From NCBI RefSeq assembly GCF_029029525.1, contig NZ_JAKJSC010000007.1:1-64000 (forward strand): a stretch of 64,000 nucleotides of DNA. Reading direction: 5' to 3'. Positions 45,009 to 52,863 of this stretch are shown piece after piece. Source of the DNA: Labilibaculum sp. DW002. GTDB taxonomy: Bacteria > Bacteroidota > Bacteroidia > Bacteroidales > Marinifilaceae. Position 1 is the first letter of the stretch. Every line of letters starts with the position of its first letter. The position numbers and the translations under genes were made by a program. The notes below the pieces were generated by a model, which saw only the letters and a program-made list of their open reading frames with translations, was not told the DNA's origin and did not search any database.

Positions 45009-46247
45009 TTATTTTCCAATCTGAGTCCCTATATTAATTGAAAATGTATTTGTTTGTATGCTTTGTAATAGTCCAAATCCTCTTTTATATCTAAAATCTA
45101 AAAATAATTCTTTGTCTTTAAGATAAATACTTTTTAAGCCTGCCCCAATATTTATCCCATAATCAAACTTTGAAAAAGGATTATCATGTATCTGTTCTGT
45201 GAAATATGTATCTCCCCAAGAGTAAATTACTTCAAGATTACGAGAGTAATCTGACTTAAAGAAGTAATTGATAAATCCCCCAATTTGAAATGTTGGTCTA
45301 AATTTACCTTTTGGAAATTCGTACTTTAAAATACCCAAATTGTTAAATGAATTTTGAGTTAAGGCAATATCATCTATATAGTTCATTTCATAGACTGGCT
45401 CAATATATGAAGTGGTAGTTTTTAGGCTAATACGAGAGTATGTGCCTTCATATTGAAAATATAAATTTTCATTTACAAAGGGTATATTTACTTTGTAATA
45501 AAAACCAATGGAAGGGGAGATTTCAAAGCCAAATTGGCTATTCTTCATGAAATAAAGTTCATCTGAGAATTCGCCTGTTGGGATTATTGATTGCCCACTT
45601 AACCCAATTGTAAATCCAAATGAACTTTTTATTTTAGGGGATTTCTTTTGATAAATAATGCATTCTTCATCTGAGCAAATCTCGTTGTGATATTCATTTG
45701 CAATGTTTATTAGTGATTTATGGCTTAAATTTACGGTTCCAATTTTTTTTAAAATCGCAGGGCTTTCTCTAAAAGTATATGCTAATACACCTATATACTC
45801 CTTTTTCTGTTTTTGGTATTTAATATCGCCTTTTATTATTTCTTTTTCTTCATTTTTAAGTTCATGCAGGTTACCACTCTCATCATCTACGAAATAATGA
45901 CCTCCATTAATGTCGCGATAATAGTAAATATCAACAATTCCGTCAATTAAATATTCTAGGAAAAATTTTTCCCTCCCTTTATTTGTGACAATAGGTTTTG
46001 ATTCATAATATTTGCTATCAATGAATTTATAGGCTTTTATGTCTTCTGGAGTGTAAATTTGAGTCTTATCATAAGAATTAGTTTTGCAAATGCATTTCTT
46101 ATGGCTGCTAACAAGTCCATTGTAATCAATTAATAGATTGATTGTATCATTATTATTGTTGATTATATAACCTTCTCTAAAGTCAGATTGGGCTTTTGAT
46201 TCAAGAATACTGAAAATAATAAATGTTACTATAAAAAGATATTTCAT
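45009..46247 (-). CDS. Outer-membrane beta-barrel protein
   Basis: The 412-residue protein has a signal peptide (MKYLFIVTFIIFSILESKAQ) and a beta-rich N-terminal domain. A C-terminal half of alternating amphipathic strands starts near residue 205 (SSFGFTIGLSGQSIIPTG; PSIGFYYKVNIPF; LYFQYEGTYSRISL; RPTFQIGGFINYFF; FGLLQSIQTNTFSINIGTQIG), as in PorT-like or OmpW-like barrels. The ATG at 46247 gives the clean signal peptide; seven extra codons exist upstream. Function is unknown. Confidence 0.72.
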   Translation of the reverse strand: MKYLFIVTFIIFSILESKAQSDFREGYIINNNNDTINLLIDYNGLVSSHKKCICKTNSYDKTQIYTPEDIKAYKFIDSKYYESKPIVTNKGREKFFLEYLIDGIVDIYYYRDINGGHYFVDDESGNLHELKNEEKEIIKGDIKYQKQKKEYIGVLAYTFRESPAILKKIGTVNLSHKSLINIANEYHNEICSDEECIIYQKKSPKIKSSFGFTIGLSGQSIIPTGEFSDELYFMKNSQFGFEISPSIGFYYKVNIPFVNENLYFQYEGTYSRISLKTTTSYIEPVYEMNYIDDIALTQNSFNNLGILKYEFPKGKFRPTFQIGGFINYFFKSDYSRNLEVIYSWGDTYFTEQIHDNPFSKFDYGINIGAGLKSIYLKDKELFLDFRYKRGFGLLQSIQTNTFSINIGTQIGK

Positions 46248-46346
46248 TATGGATTTTTTATGCTGCATAAGGGTTGTACTAAGTTACATTGGCGATTAAA
46301 ACTGTTGTCTTATCAAATCCTCTGCTATCATATGATTGTATTAAAT

Positions 46347-46450
46347 TTATAATTACCACTCATCTTACAATTCTAATTTATCCTAGCTAATTTGTTTATC
46401 CAACCTGTTTTTTTCGACTAGCCACACGATATAATCGTGCGGGAGCGGGG
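46347..46450 (-). repeat. Long direct repeat with palindrome R8
   Basis: The ~100-base sequence ends in CTAGCCACACGAT-ata-ATCGTGCGGGAGCGG. Its first ~70 bases (from TTATAATTACCACTCAT through CCAACCTGTTTTTTTCGA) recur almost unchanged at 47263-47332. The palindrome lies 22 bases beyond the stop of the 46473-47132 gene. With the second copy it brackets that gene. Confidence 0.85.
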
Positions 46451-46472
46451 GCATTAAAAAAGGATCACTCCT

Positions 46473-47132
46473 TTATTTTTTTTCTGTCAGATTTTGAATT
46501 TTATTATTGATAAAACTCAATATTCTTTCTCCACTTTTCATAAAGCTAATTATCTCAGGTTTAGAAATATTTGTTTCCATATTATGAATAATGATATTTC
46601 TAATTTTCCAGAATCTTCTAAAGGTTAACACAAAATCATTTTCGAAATATTTTTCGGCAACAAATTTATCGACAATTCTATAGGGAGGGATTTTTAAATT
46701 GGAATCATCAAGGAAGACATTTCCATATAAAAGATTCAATTTATTTTCTATATCATTAGACAATTTTATAACGTCTTCGATTGAGTTTCCGAATTTGATA
46801 TTATTATTATTATTATTATTATTATCTGGAACTCTGAAACGAACTTCATTTTTATTAAAAGACTGTTTGTTGGTTAATAAATCTGCAATAGGTGGAATTT
46901 TCTTATTTACTGTTCTTAATTTATAGGTGTCATCATTTAGTTTTTTCAATTCTTTGTTAAGCTTTATTTTGACTCCAAAGGCACTCAATTCCGACAATTG
47001 AGAAATGTCGCTAATGGAAATAATAATAATAGATATAAATACAAATAATCCAATAGATGAAATATCAATTTCAACACCTAGCGCTCTTAAGGTAATTATT
47101 ACTAATCCGAGTATAAAAATAAGATACTTCAT
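46473..47132 (-). CDS. Membrane-anchored protein with a poly-Asn tract
   Basis: The 219-residue protein has two short N-terminal transmembrane helices (about 3-19 and 25-41), then a polar domain. An eight-asparagine run after VPD comes from an AAT microsatellite. The C-terminal half (YRIVDKFVAEKYFENDFVLTFRRFWKIRNIIIHN) resembles helical domains of phage-array or abortive proteins, with an R...H near the RNIIIHNME segment reminiscent of HEPN-type Rx4-6H. That similarity is slight and should not be taken as assignment. Confidence 0.58.
   Translation of the reverse strand: MKYLIFILGLVIITLRALGVEIDISSIGLFVFISIIIISISDISQLSELSAFGVKIKLNKELKKLNDDTYKLRTVNKKIPPIADLLTNKQSFNKNEVRFRVPDNNNNNNNNIKFGNSIEDVIKLSNDIENKLNLLYGNVFLDDSNLKIPPYRIVDKFVAEKYFENDFVLTFRRFWKIRNIIIHNMETNISKPEIISFMKSGERILSFINNKIQNLTEKK
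46799..46828 (-). repeat. AAT trinucleotide microsatellite inside a gene
   Basis: Eight or so tandem ATT units on the plus strand read as AAT on the coding strand and encode the asparagine run. Unit changes keep frame, so length can vary without breaking the protein. Confidence 0.85.
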
Positions 47133-47187
47133 ATTGTTAAGTTAATTGTTGTCAATCATCTATTCAGGTAGTTGTGAGTTTAAATCC

Positions 47188-47234
47188 ACTGTAATAAAGG
47201 GTTACCGCACGATTCCATCGTGTGGGATTGCAGT
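47188..47234 (-). repeat. Palindromic repeat R9, not adjacent to a gene end
   Basis: CCGCACGAT, loop tcc, ATCGTGTGG with outer CTGTAAT/ATTGCAG arms. Unlike the other copies it does not follow a stop codon: it lies between the start of the 46473-47132 gene and R10. It may mark the 3' end of a lost gene. Confidence 0.7.
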
Positions 47235-47262
47235 AAAAAGGATTACTTAATTCTGGTAATAT

Positions 47263-47367
47263 TTATAATTGCCACTCATTTTAGTATTCTAATTTATCCT
47301 AGTTAATTTGTTTATCCAACCTGTTTTTTTCGGCTAGCCACACGATACAATCGTGCGGGAGCGGTGA
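47263..47367 (-). repeat. Long direct repeat with palindrome R10
   Basis: This is the second copy of the ~100-base element seen at 46347-46450, ending in GCTAGCCACACGAT-aca-ATCGTGCGGGAGCGG. The palindrome ends about seven bases from the stop of the 47374-47562 gene. Differences between the two copies are few and scattered. Confidence 0.85.
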
Positions 47368-47373
47368 GGGTAA

Positions 47374-47562
47374 TCAGGTTTTATTCTTTCTAATTAATTG
47401 AATTCCAAAACTTGGAAAAGCAACAGCCATAAAAACTAAAAGACCTAATAAATAATGATGGTCAATTTCACATGAAAAGATGCCTTTTGCTAACAATAGT
47501 AACATTGATATGATCCCCAATACAATAAGTAAAATGCCTAATGGTTTATAAATTTTTTTCAT
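47374..47562 (-). CDS. Small membrane protein, 62 residues
   Basis: MKKIYKPLGILLIVLGIISM begins a first transmembrane helix; a second follows at about 37-55 (YLLGLLVFMAVAFPSFGIQL). The ATG at 47562 is chosen because MKK followed by a helix is a typical start; an open frame continues to 47613. No family is recognised. Confidence 0.58.
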   Translation of the reverse strand: MKKIYKPLGILLIVLGIISMLLLLAKGIFSCEIDHHYLLGLLVFMAVAFPSFGIQLIRKNKT

Positions 47563-47631
47563 AGTTAAATCGTTTAGTTTCTTCAAAAAATAGATGATAG
47601 TTTGCCTCCCCACCTTTGTATTCTGTTGTCT

Positions 47632-47757
47632 CTATTTAGTTCGTTTTTTATTGAAACGTTTTACAACAAAAAAAATAATAACAGGAATTGAAATTGCTAA
47701 CAAAGCACCAAGTACAACCATTGTTCTGTTCGAGAAAATAATTTCTAATAATGTCAT
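47632..47757 (-). CDS. Small single-helix membrane protein, 41 residues
   Basis: This short frame encodes MTLLEIIFSNRTMVVLGALL, continuing AISIPVIIFFVVKRFNKKRTK: one transmembrane helix with a strongly basic C-terminal end, which obeys the positive-inside rule with the N-terminus outside. The frame uses ordinary codons and sits between two minus-strand genes in the array. No homology is claimed. Confidence 0.5.
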   Translation of the reverse strand: MTLLEIIFSNRTMVVLGALLAISIPVIIFFVVKRFNKKRTK

Positions 47758-47823
47758 GTCTTTAAATTTTAAGTTAATCTTTTGCTCTTCTATTTGTATT
47801 TAATTGCCATCTAAATCGTTTCT

Positions 47824-47856
47824 TCTAGCCACACGATACAATCGTGCGGGAGCAGG
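47824..47856 (-). repeat. Palindromic repeat R11
   Basis: TCTAGCCACACGAT, loop aca, ATCGTGCGGGAGCAGGGG. It matches the consensus core exactly and lies about 70 bases beyond the stop of the PHP-ATPase partner gene. Confidence 0.8.
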
Positions 47857-47927
47857 GGTAACTTAAGAGAGCAGACCTTCGAACTTAAACTGATTCGGCT
47901 ATTATTTTTATGCATTGTTGGGCACAG

Positions 47928-48224
47928 TTATTCTTCTGTTTCTAATAATTCATAATCTTCTAATTCAGAATAAACACTAGACAATTCCGTATTTAACTGT
48001 CTAATATATTCCTGACTGATATGAAAGTATAAATCTTGTTTTTCATCCTCTAACTCGAAGTTAAACTCCTCTTTCTTTAACTTCTGAATCAATTGATTAA
48101 ACACGTTTTTAACTGCATTAGGATTGTCTTCTGTCAGAATAATTTCAAGGTTGCTCTCCCTGAAGTTTAAGACAAGTGAAGTTTTCTCTGCAGACCTTAC
48201 AATAGTAGCTTTTTTAGTTTCCAT
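47928..48224 (-). CDS. Small partner protein of the PHP-ATPase gene
   Basis: The 98-residue soluble protein has no known domain. The N-terminal half looks like a small beta fold (ATIVRSAEKTSLVLNFRESNLEIILTEDNP) followed by helices and a very acidic tail (SSVYSELEDYELLETEE). The ATG at 48224 (METKKA) overlaps the stop of the ATPase gene by 11 bases, typical translational coupling; an upstream ATG at 48260 would overlap more deeply. The coupling implies that the two products act together. Confidence 0.68.
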   Translation of the reverse strand: METKKATIVRSAEKTSLVLNFRESNLEIILTEDNPNAVKNVFNQLIQKLKKEEFNFELEDEKQDLYFHISQEYIRQLNTELSSVYSELEDYELLETEE

Positions 48225-50352
48225 AAATTTTACCTCTTTCTCCGAAGGCTTCTTTTCCACCTTCTAATGTTTTCATACTTATTTCTTTCCAGTCTAAATC
48301 ATCTTTTGTATCATTTTTACAAACTAAATTATTTGAAAAAGGATTTCCAGAAAATGTATAGTAGCCATTAATATCATGCTCTCTGTACACAGAATTATAT
48401 GGAAGTGTCCGAACTGCAATATTTGCATCGTGTGTTGCAATAATAATTCGACGCCCCATTAGAGCTTTTTCTTTAAGCATCGGAACAATTACATCGCTTA
48501 TGTAATCATTACCTAAACTCTTTTCTGGCTCATCAATAATGTATATTTCTTTATCTTCTAATAATTCATTATGCAAAAGAACCATTGAAGATTCTCCACT
48601 TGAAGGAGTGTATGAATTATTGTCAACCGTAAAATGCCTATTGAATTGAAGTAAATCACTTATGTTTTTAATTGTTTCTGAACTTTCAATTTCTTTTAAC
48701 TCTGTGATTTTCTCAAAAAGAGAATTGGAATATAAATGTCGGAATATTGATGTAAGTTTAGCAGCAACGTATTTCTGAGGATTCTTTGTTACATTTTTAA
48801 CAGGAGTATAGGAACCATCTACGAAACTTCCATTTTGAATCACCAAGTTAGTTTTACAATAGAGTTTTCCTTTTTCTCCTAAATCCCCTACGTATTCACT
48901 TTGAAACGGTATTGGTTTGGAAATATTTTGTAATACTTTCTTTAAATCTCTCTCTATTTTAATTCTGTTACTCGCATATTCGGCAAATCCTGTATTAATA
49001 GGTTTCTGAGGTTGTCCTGTCTTTTTAGATATTTCTTCTACAAATACTTCTATGAATTGATTGAATAAAGTAATACTGCGATAATCAATAATTCTTTTTT
49101 CAGATTCCTTTTTTAATTTATCCAATATCTTGTCCAATACTGAAGTTAATTCCTCTAGTAATTCTTGACCTATAGTTTCTTTTAAAAGTTGGTCAGATTC
49201 TATTTGAGTAATAAAATCACTAACCTTTGTTAAGCTAGAAACGATTTCATTAAAGTTTCTTTCTGATGAAGATTCGTCTAAAGGAGTAAAATCTTTTATT
49301 TTAAGCTTTCTAGAAATCCTATTTGTTTGTTCATCTGAAAAATAACGCACGTATGAACTAACACTCGTGATGTTCTTTTCGTTTGAATTCCAAATCGATT
49401 CAATTTCTTCCGTACAATCATCAATGTCAAAATCTTCAACATCAGTATTAAAATGATGTCCTTTTAAGTCAAATATTTCTTTTAAGTTAAGAGTATTTGA
49501 TTCGTAAACTGTGTTGCTAATTCCTTTATCGTTATAGTACCTAGATAATGCTTTTAGGATTTCAGTTTTTCCTGTACCTTTTGACCCAAAAATTATATTT
49601 ATATCGTTGTAGATATCGATATCAATTAACTCAGCTGCATTAAAAGGGTTTAATTGAATAGATTCTTTAGTTTTTTTATTTAAAAGAGTATCTATCGTTG
49701 CTATATCTTTCTCTAGTAATAAACAAAATTGCTCGAAACTTTCAACAGGTAACCTAAGGTCTGGCAATGTTTTAGAGATTTCTTCATATTCATCCCAGTT
49801 CTGGATGTCAGAACCATAAATGGAACTATGACCATGACTTATATAAATACCTGTTGAAATTGAATTTGTTGCTTCTTTTAAAACTCTTTTAGGATTTTTT
49901 ACTGAGCTCGAAATTTTGTCTATATCTGAGTCTAAAAGATTTGGAGTCTTTGCGTGGTAATGGGCAATATATATCGGTTCTAAGTTGTCAAAATATTTAA
50001 CGGTATTTTCAATTGAAATGTTAAAATCATCTGCTGTTGTATCCTTTAACAAATCGACTAGAATGTCGTTCAATTCTTGCGATTTTTCAGGACTCACAAT
50101 TACTATTAAATGACCTCTTCGACCTTCCTCTATAATATCTAACTCTACACCAGGCCATATTTGACAAATATCATTTACCTTTTCCGATATTTGTTGGTAT
50201 TGCTCAATATCAAAGTGATTATGGTTAGTAATTGCTAGTATCCTAACTTCTGTCTCCCTTATAATTTCATTAAACCTTTCAGCATTAATATTCCTGTTCT
50301 CTGAGTCTCCTCTTTTTGTTTTTTTTGTATGAACGTGGATATCAATTTTCAT
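48214..50352 (-). CDS. PHP-domain phosphoesterase fused to an SMC/ABC-type ATPase (TrlF-like)
   Basis: The 712-residue protein begins with a PHP domain: H6-x-H8 (IDIHVH), TNHNH (42-46, where TDHN is usual), PGVE (E70), HYH (131-133), HGH (173-175) and SD182. The ATPase domain has Walker A GSKGTGKT (256-263), long coiled or helical insertions at 300-520, an ABC-like signature SSGESSMVLL, Walker B IYIIDEPEKS and an H-loop ATHD. Such PHP-ATPase fusions resemble TrlF-type proteins and other SMC-like effectors of defence loci. Nucleic-acid or nucleotide cleavage gated by ATP is the likely role. Two PHP metal positions are altered, so activity is unproven. Confidence 0.8.
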   Translation of the reverse strand: MKIDIHVHTKKTKRGDSENRNINAERFNEIIRETEVRILAITNHNHFDIEQYQQISEKVNDICQIWPGVELDIIEEGRRGHLIVIVSPEKSQELNDILVDLLKDTTADDFNISIENTVKYFDNLEPIYIAHYHAKTPNLLDSDIDKISSSVKNPKRVLKEATNSISTGIYISHGHSSIYGSDIQNWDEYEEISKTLPDLRLPVESFEQFCLLLEKDIATIDTLLNKKTKESIQLNPFNAAELIDIDIYNDINIIFGSKGTGKTEILKALSRYYNDKGISNTVYESNTLNLKEIFDLKGHHFNTDVEDFDIDDCTEEIESIWNSNEKNITSVSSYVRYFSDEQTNRISRKLKIKDFTPLDESSSERNFNEIVSSLTKVSDFITQIESDQLLKETIGQELLEELTSVLDKILDKLKKESEKRIIDYRSITLFNQFIEVFVEEISKKTGQPQKPINTGFAEYASNRIKIERDLKKVLQNISKPIPFQSEYVGDLGEKGKLYCKTNLVIQNGSFVDGSYTPVKNVTKNPQKYVAAKLTSIFRHLYSNSLFEKITELKEIESSETIKNISDLLQFNRHFTVDNNSYTPSSGESSMVLLHNELLEDKEIYIIDEPEKSLGNDYISDVIVPMLKEKALMGRRIIIATHDANIAVRTLPYNSVYREHDINGYYTFSGNPFSNNLVCKNDTKDDLDWKEISMKTLEGGKEAFGERGKIYGN

Positions 50353-50391
50353 CTATTTGGTTTTATATGGTATTAGGTTCTTTTTCTTAAT

Positions 50392-50490
50392 TGTGCCTAA
50401 CGTGTTAGTATGTGCACTGTTATTGCATATATATTTAATATCTCGTGATTAAAAGTGCACAATACACATAATATGCGTTAGTATTGCACA
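50392..50490. repeat. Imperfect ~100-bp inverted repeat with attC-like layout
   Basis: Outer arms TGTGC/GCACA, then CTAACG/CGTTAG, then inner GTGCACT/AGTGCAC, appear in mirrored order with unpaired bases between them and an AT-rich centre. GCCTAAC on the left fits an integron R box (RYYYAAC); the right GTTAGTA fits only partly. It lies 40 bases upstream of the PHP-ATPase start, at the high-coordinate edge of the array. No integrase is in the window. Confidence 0.5.
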
Positions 50491-50499
50491 GCTTTTTAA

Positions 50500-51351
50500 G
50501 AATAGCCTCCCAAATTTATCAAAATAGAGCGAAAGTAAAGTGTATTCATAATAAAAATTTAACACTATAGGTAAAAACTTTCATCACTGGTTATTTGTGT
50601 ATTGTTTAGAATGTAATTGTGTGAACATATCATTAGAATAAAAACGGCTATGAGCTATTTGAAAAGTATGAACGAGAGAGTAGGCATGAGGCGCAGGTCT
50701 GTTCGAGTGAAGTTCATAGCTGAATGGGGGCAGAACGCATGTGGGGAGTGGAAATCAGGTCTGATTTTGGAGCATTACAAGCATGCAAACTGCAAAACAA
50801 GGGTTGACTTTGCCTAAAACAGGCATGCGCTAGGTACACTCATGCTTGTATTTGTGTTTAACAGGTGTGCGGATGGGTCATTGAAGCTTAGTTGTCTTGA
50901 AATCAGTTGTGTTTTTAGATATGTAAGCGCTTGTTTTGTGAAAAAACACTTGTGGGATGGTCCGTTTACGTGTGAGTGATGGGTGCGCAGACCTGTTTTT
51001 CTACTTTACCACGGTGTTTGTGCTGCCTTCGCATTTGTTTTTGTTATCACCGAAAGGGAAAAGAGCGAGTTGAAGTGCGTTTTATTGATCAGTAATAAGA
51101 GAAATGGAGTGCGAAGCTTTGTTTTTGTTATGGTGCAAGCTGCAATGGGTTAAAATAATCTTGTTTTACATCACGCAAAAAGAAAAACCAATGAAGATAT
51201 ACATAAAAAATGAATAAAAGAATTGTCAAATGTGTCAAGTTGTTGTTTTAAAATAAATCATAAAAAGTTAAATAGAAGTTATTATTGTTTGATAGAGATT
51301 TTTTAACTTAGGTATGATAATGTTAAACAAGTAATTTGAAAATTAAGAAGT
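50500..51351. other. Gene-poor G+T-rich region
   Basis: These ~850 bases have no convincing gene. The plus strand is unusually rich in G and T for this genome (runs such as GTGTTTGTGCTGCC and GTGAGTGATGGGTGCGC). A 14-base word, TTTGTTTTTGTTAT, occurs twice about 80 bases apart (near 51038 and 51120). A 66-codon frame at 50617 lacks coding character. The region could hold a structured RNA or the leader of the next gene; nothing more can be supported. Confidence 0.4.
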
Positions 51352-52092
51352 ATGACAGAAAAAATCTATCATTACTGTACTACCAACGAGGTGAGTACCA
51401 TTGTAACCAACCTTCTGATTGCCTTCGACAAGGAGGATTGGAGTAGCGATGCGGCATTAACCAGTTTACTGAATATCCTGCGAAAGGAAAACGAGGTGTT
51501 GACCAAAGGTTTGAAACTGGTTAAGGGGAGTGTGAGCTCGAAAGATTTGCAAGAAATGGATGAGTTTGCCGATAAGAGTTTTGTGTGTGTAAAGCAATTT
51601 TTATGGGCCAATACCTACGAGTTGGATGATAAAAAAGCTGAAGATGCTCGTGAGGTATGGAATGTGTTCGACAAGCACGATTTAAACATGCACCGCAAGA
51701 GTTACGAATATCAAATGGCCATGTCGAAGGCCCTAATTGAGAATTTAGCTGAGCCAGAGCTGAAGCGTAAAATGGGAAGCTTAACGGGTGTTGAAAATCG
51801 CTTTAACAAATTTGTTAGTGCTAGTGAAGCGCTTCGACTTAGCTTTTTAGAGGCGCAAAAGAATGCGGCAGAGGTAGAGAAGGTTGTTGCGCCATCGGTT
51901 CAGAAACGCATGGTGCGTAAAATTGTAAACGAACAATTGCTAACGTATTTAGATGGGGTGGTTATTGCATTGCCCGAGAAATATGCTCCTATTTTGGAGA
52001 TTTGCGCAGAACATATCGAGGGGGCAAATACCAAAGCTCGTTCTCGTAAAACGCGAAATAAAAATGAGTTTGTTGAGCTGGAAACGGAATAA
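51352..52092 (+). CDS. DUF6261-like helical protein
   Basis: The 246-residue protein is almost entirely helical, with no signal peptide and a basic tail (AEHIEGANTKARSRKTRNKN). The pattern of a central YEYQMAMSKALIENLAEPELKRKMGSL segment and an L..VENRFNKFVSASEALRLSF segment resembles DUF6261 proteins, which occur in multiple copies in Bacteroidota. Function is unknown. Higher GC codon choice than its neighbours is noticeable. A terminator follows 23 bases after the stop. Confidence 0.6.
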   Translation: MTEKIYHYCTTNEVSTIVTNLLIAFDKEDWSSDAALTSLLNILRKENEVLTKGLKLVKGSVSSKDLQEMDEFADKSFVCVKQFLWANTYELDDKKAEDAREVWNVFDKHDLNMHRKSYEYQMAMSKALIENLAEPELKRKMGSLTGVENRFNKFVSASEALRLSFLEAQKNAAEVEKVVAPSVQKRMVRKIVNEQLLTYLDGVVIALPEKYAPILEICAEHIEGANTKARSRKTRNKNEFVELETE

Positions 52093-52114
52093 ATCGTTCG
52101 CCATCGAATAAAAG

Positions 52115-52144
52115 AAAGGATAGCTGGGAGGCTATCCTTTTTTG
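52115..52144 (+). terminator. Intrinsic terminator after the DUF6261-like gene
   Basis: AAAGGATAGC-tgggag-GCTATCCTTT is a perfect 10-bp stem followed by further T residues. The same stem could also end the convergent M23 peptidase gene. Confidence 0.9.
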
Positions 52145-52204
52145 TGTCTTGTAATGGCTATAAATGGTAAATTGGGCTAAGGTTTTGAGGTCTTTGTGCG
52201 TAAA

Positions 52205-52810
52205 TTATTTGAGGTGTTGCTCCAAAAAATCAAGAGGATCGTAAAAATACTTTTCCAAGTCCTCTTTTGTGTAGCACACTAAAGTATAAGACGCATATAA
52301 TCGCTCAGGCTTCGAACGATCTGGCTTTATTTTAAGGGGTTGTGCTTTTAAAATTTCAAAATGAAAATGATCGAATTGCCATCCGTACCTGTTGAGTTCA
52401 GTTTTATTCATGAATCGGGCAATTGGTGTTTTTGGATTTACATCGTCGTATAGGTTCACCGATATTCCTGCAATGTGCTCATAAACAGTCCAGAATTTCT
52501 GCTCGTTGCCATGTTCAATAATCAGCTGTGCATAGGGTCCATCTCTACGCTTGCTGATGACAACTCCTTCGAAGATTGGAAATATTGGTTCCGATTGGTA
52601 ATTATTTGTTGGTCGTTTAATATCTATTCCAGTATGAAGATGTGCAGGAACTTTGGGTCTTTCCTTCCTGACTAACCCAAATTCGCCAATTTTAGACAGT
52701 TCCATTAGGCTAATCGAATTTCGATCGGAGGTATTAACCGGTAGACTATATTCCAATCCATAATCAGAGAAAATGAGCAATATAAATACTAAGAATCCTG
52801 TTTTAATCAT
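52205..52810 (-). CDS. M23 family peptidase (LytM-type)
   Basis: The 201-residue protein has an N-terminal signal or anchor (IKTGFLVFILLIFSDYGL) and an M23 fold. HTGIDI supplies the HxxxD zinc ligands near residue 60, followed by an HGN...VYEHI strand, and HFHFEIL supplies the HxH pair near residue 150. It would cut peptide cross-links in peptidoglycan or act as a regulator in the periplasm. Two further minus-strand genes lie upstream. Confidence 0.82.
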   Translation of the reverse strand: MIKTGFLVFILLIFSDYGLEYSLPVNTSDRNSISLMELSKIGEFGLVRKERPKVPAHLHTGIDIKRPTNNYQSEPIFPIFEGVVISKRRDGPYAQLIIEHGNEQKFWTVYEHIAGISVNLYDDVNPKTPIARFMNKTELNRYGWQFDHFHFEILKAQPLKIKPDRSKPERLYASYTLVCYTKEDLEKYFYDPLDFLEQHLK

Positions 52811-52863
52811 TTGTGAAGGGGGTGTTTTCTATGATGGTTTAATTTGTTGTTGGGGATGTGAGC

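Noticed and set aside
46473-47132. HEPN-type nuclease reading of the RNIIIHN segment
   Set aside because: One short Rx4-6H-like match in a helical protein is too weak without supporting residues or context.
35330-47856. R palindromes as intrinsic terminators of the minus-strand genes
   Set aside because: On the minus strand the stems are followed by A-rich or mixed sequence, not by T-tracts; the T-run at R3, R8 and R10 lies on the wrong side.
35330-47856. R repeats as a degenerate CRISPR array
   Set aside because: Spacing is 0.1-4.5 kb with whole genes between copies, the copies vary, and no cas gene is present.
50617-50817. 66-codon plus-strand frame in the G+T-rich region
   Set aside because: Its composition follows the skew of the region, codon use is unlike neighbours, and no domain or start signal is visible.
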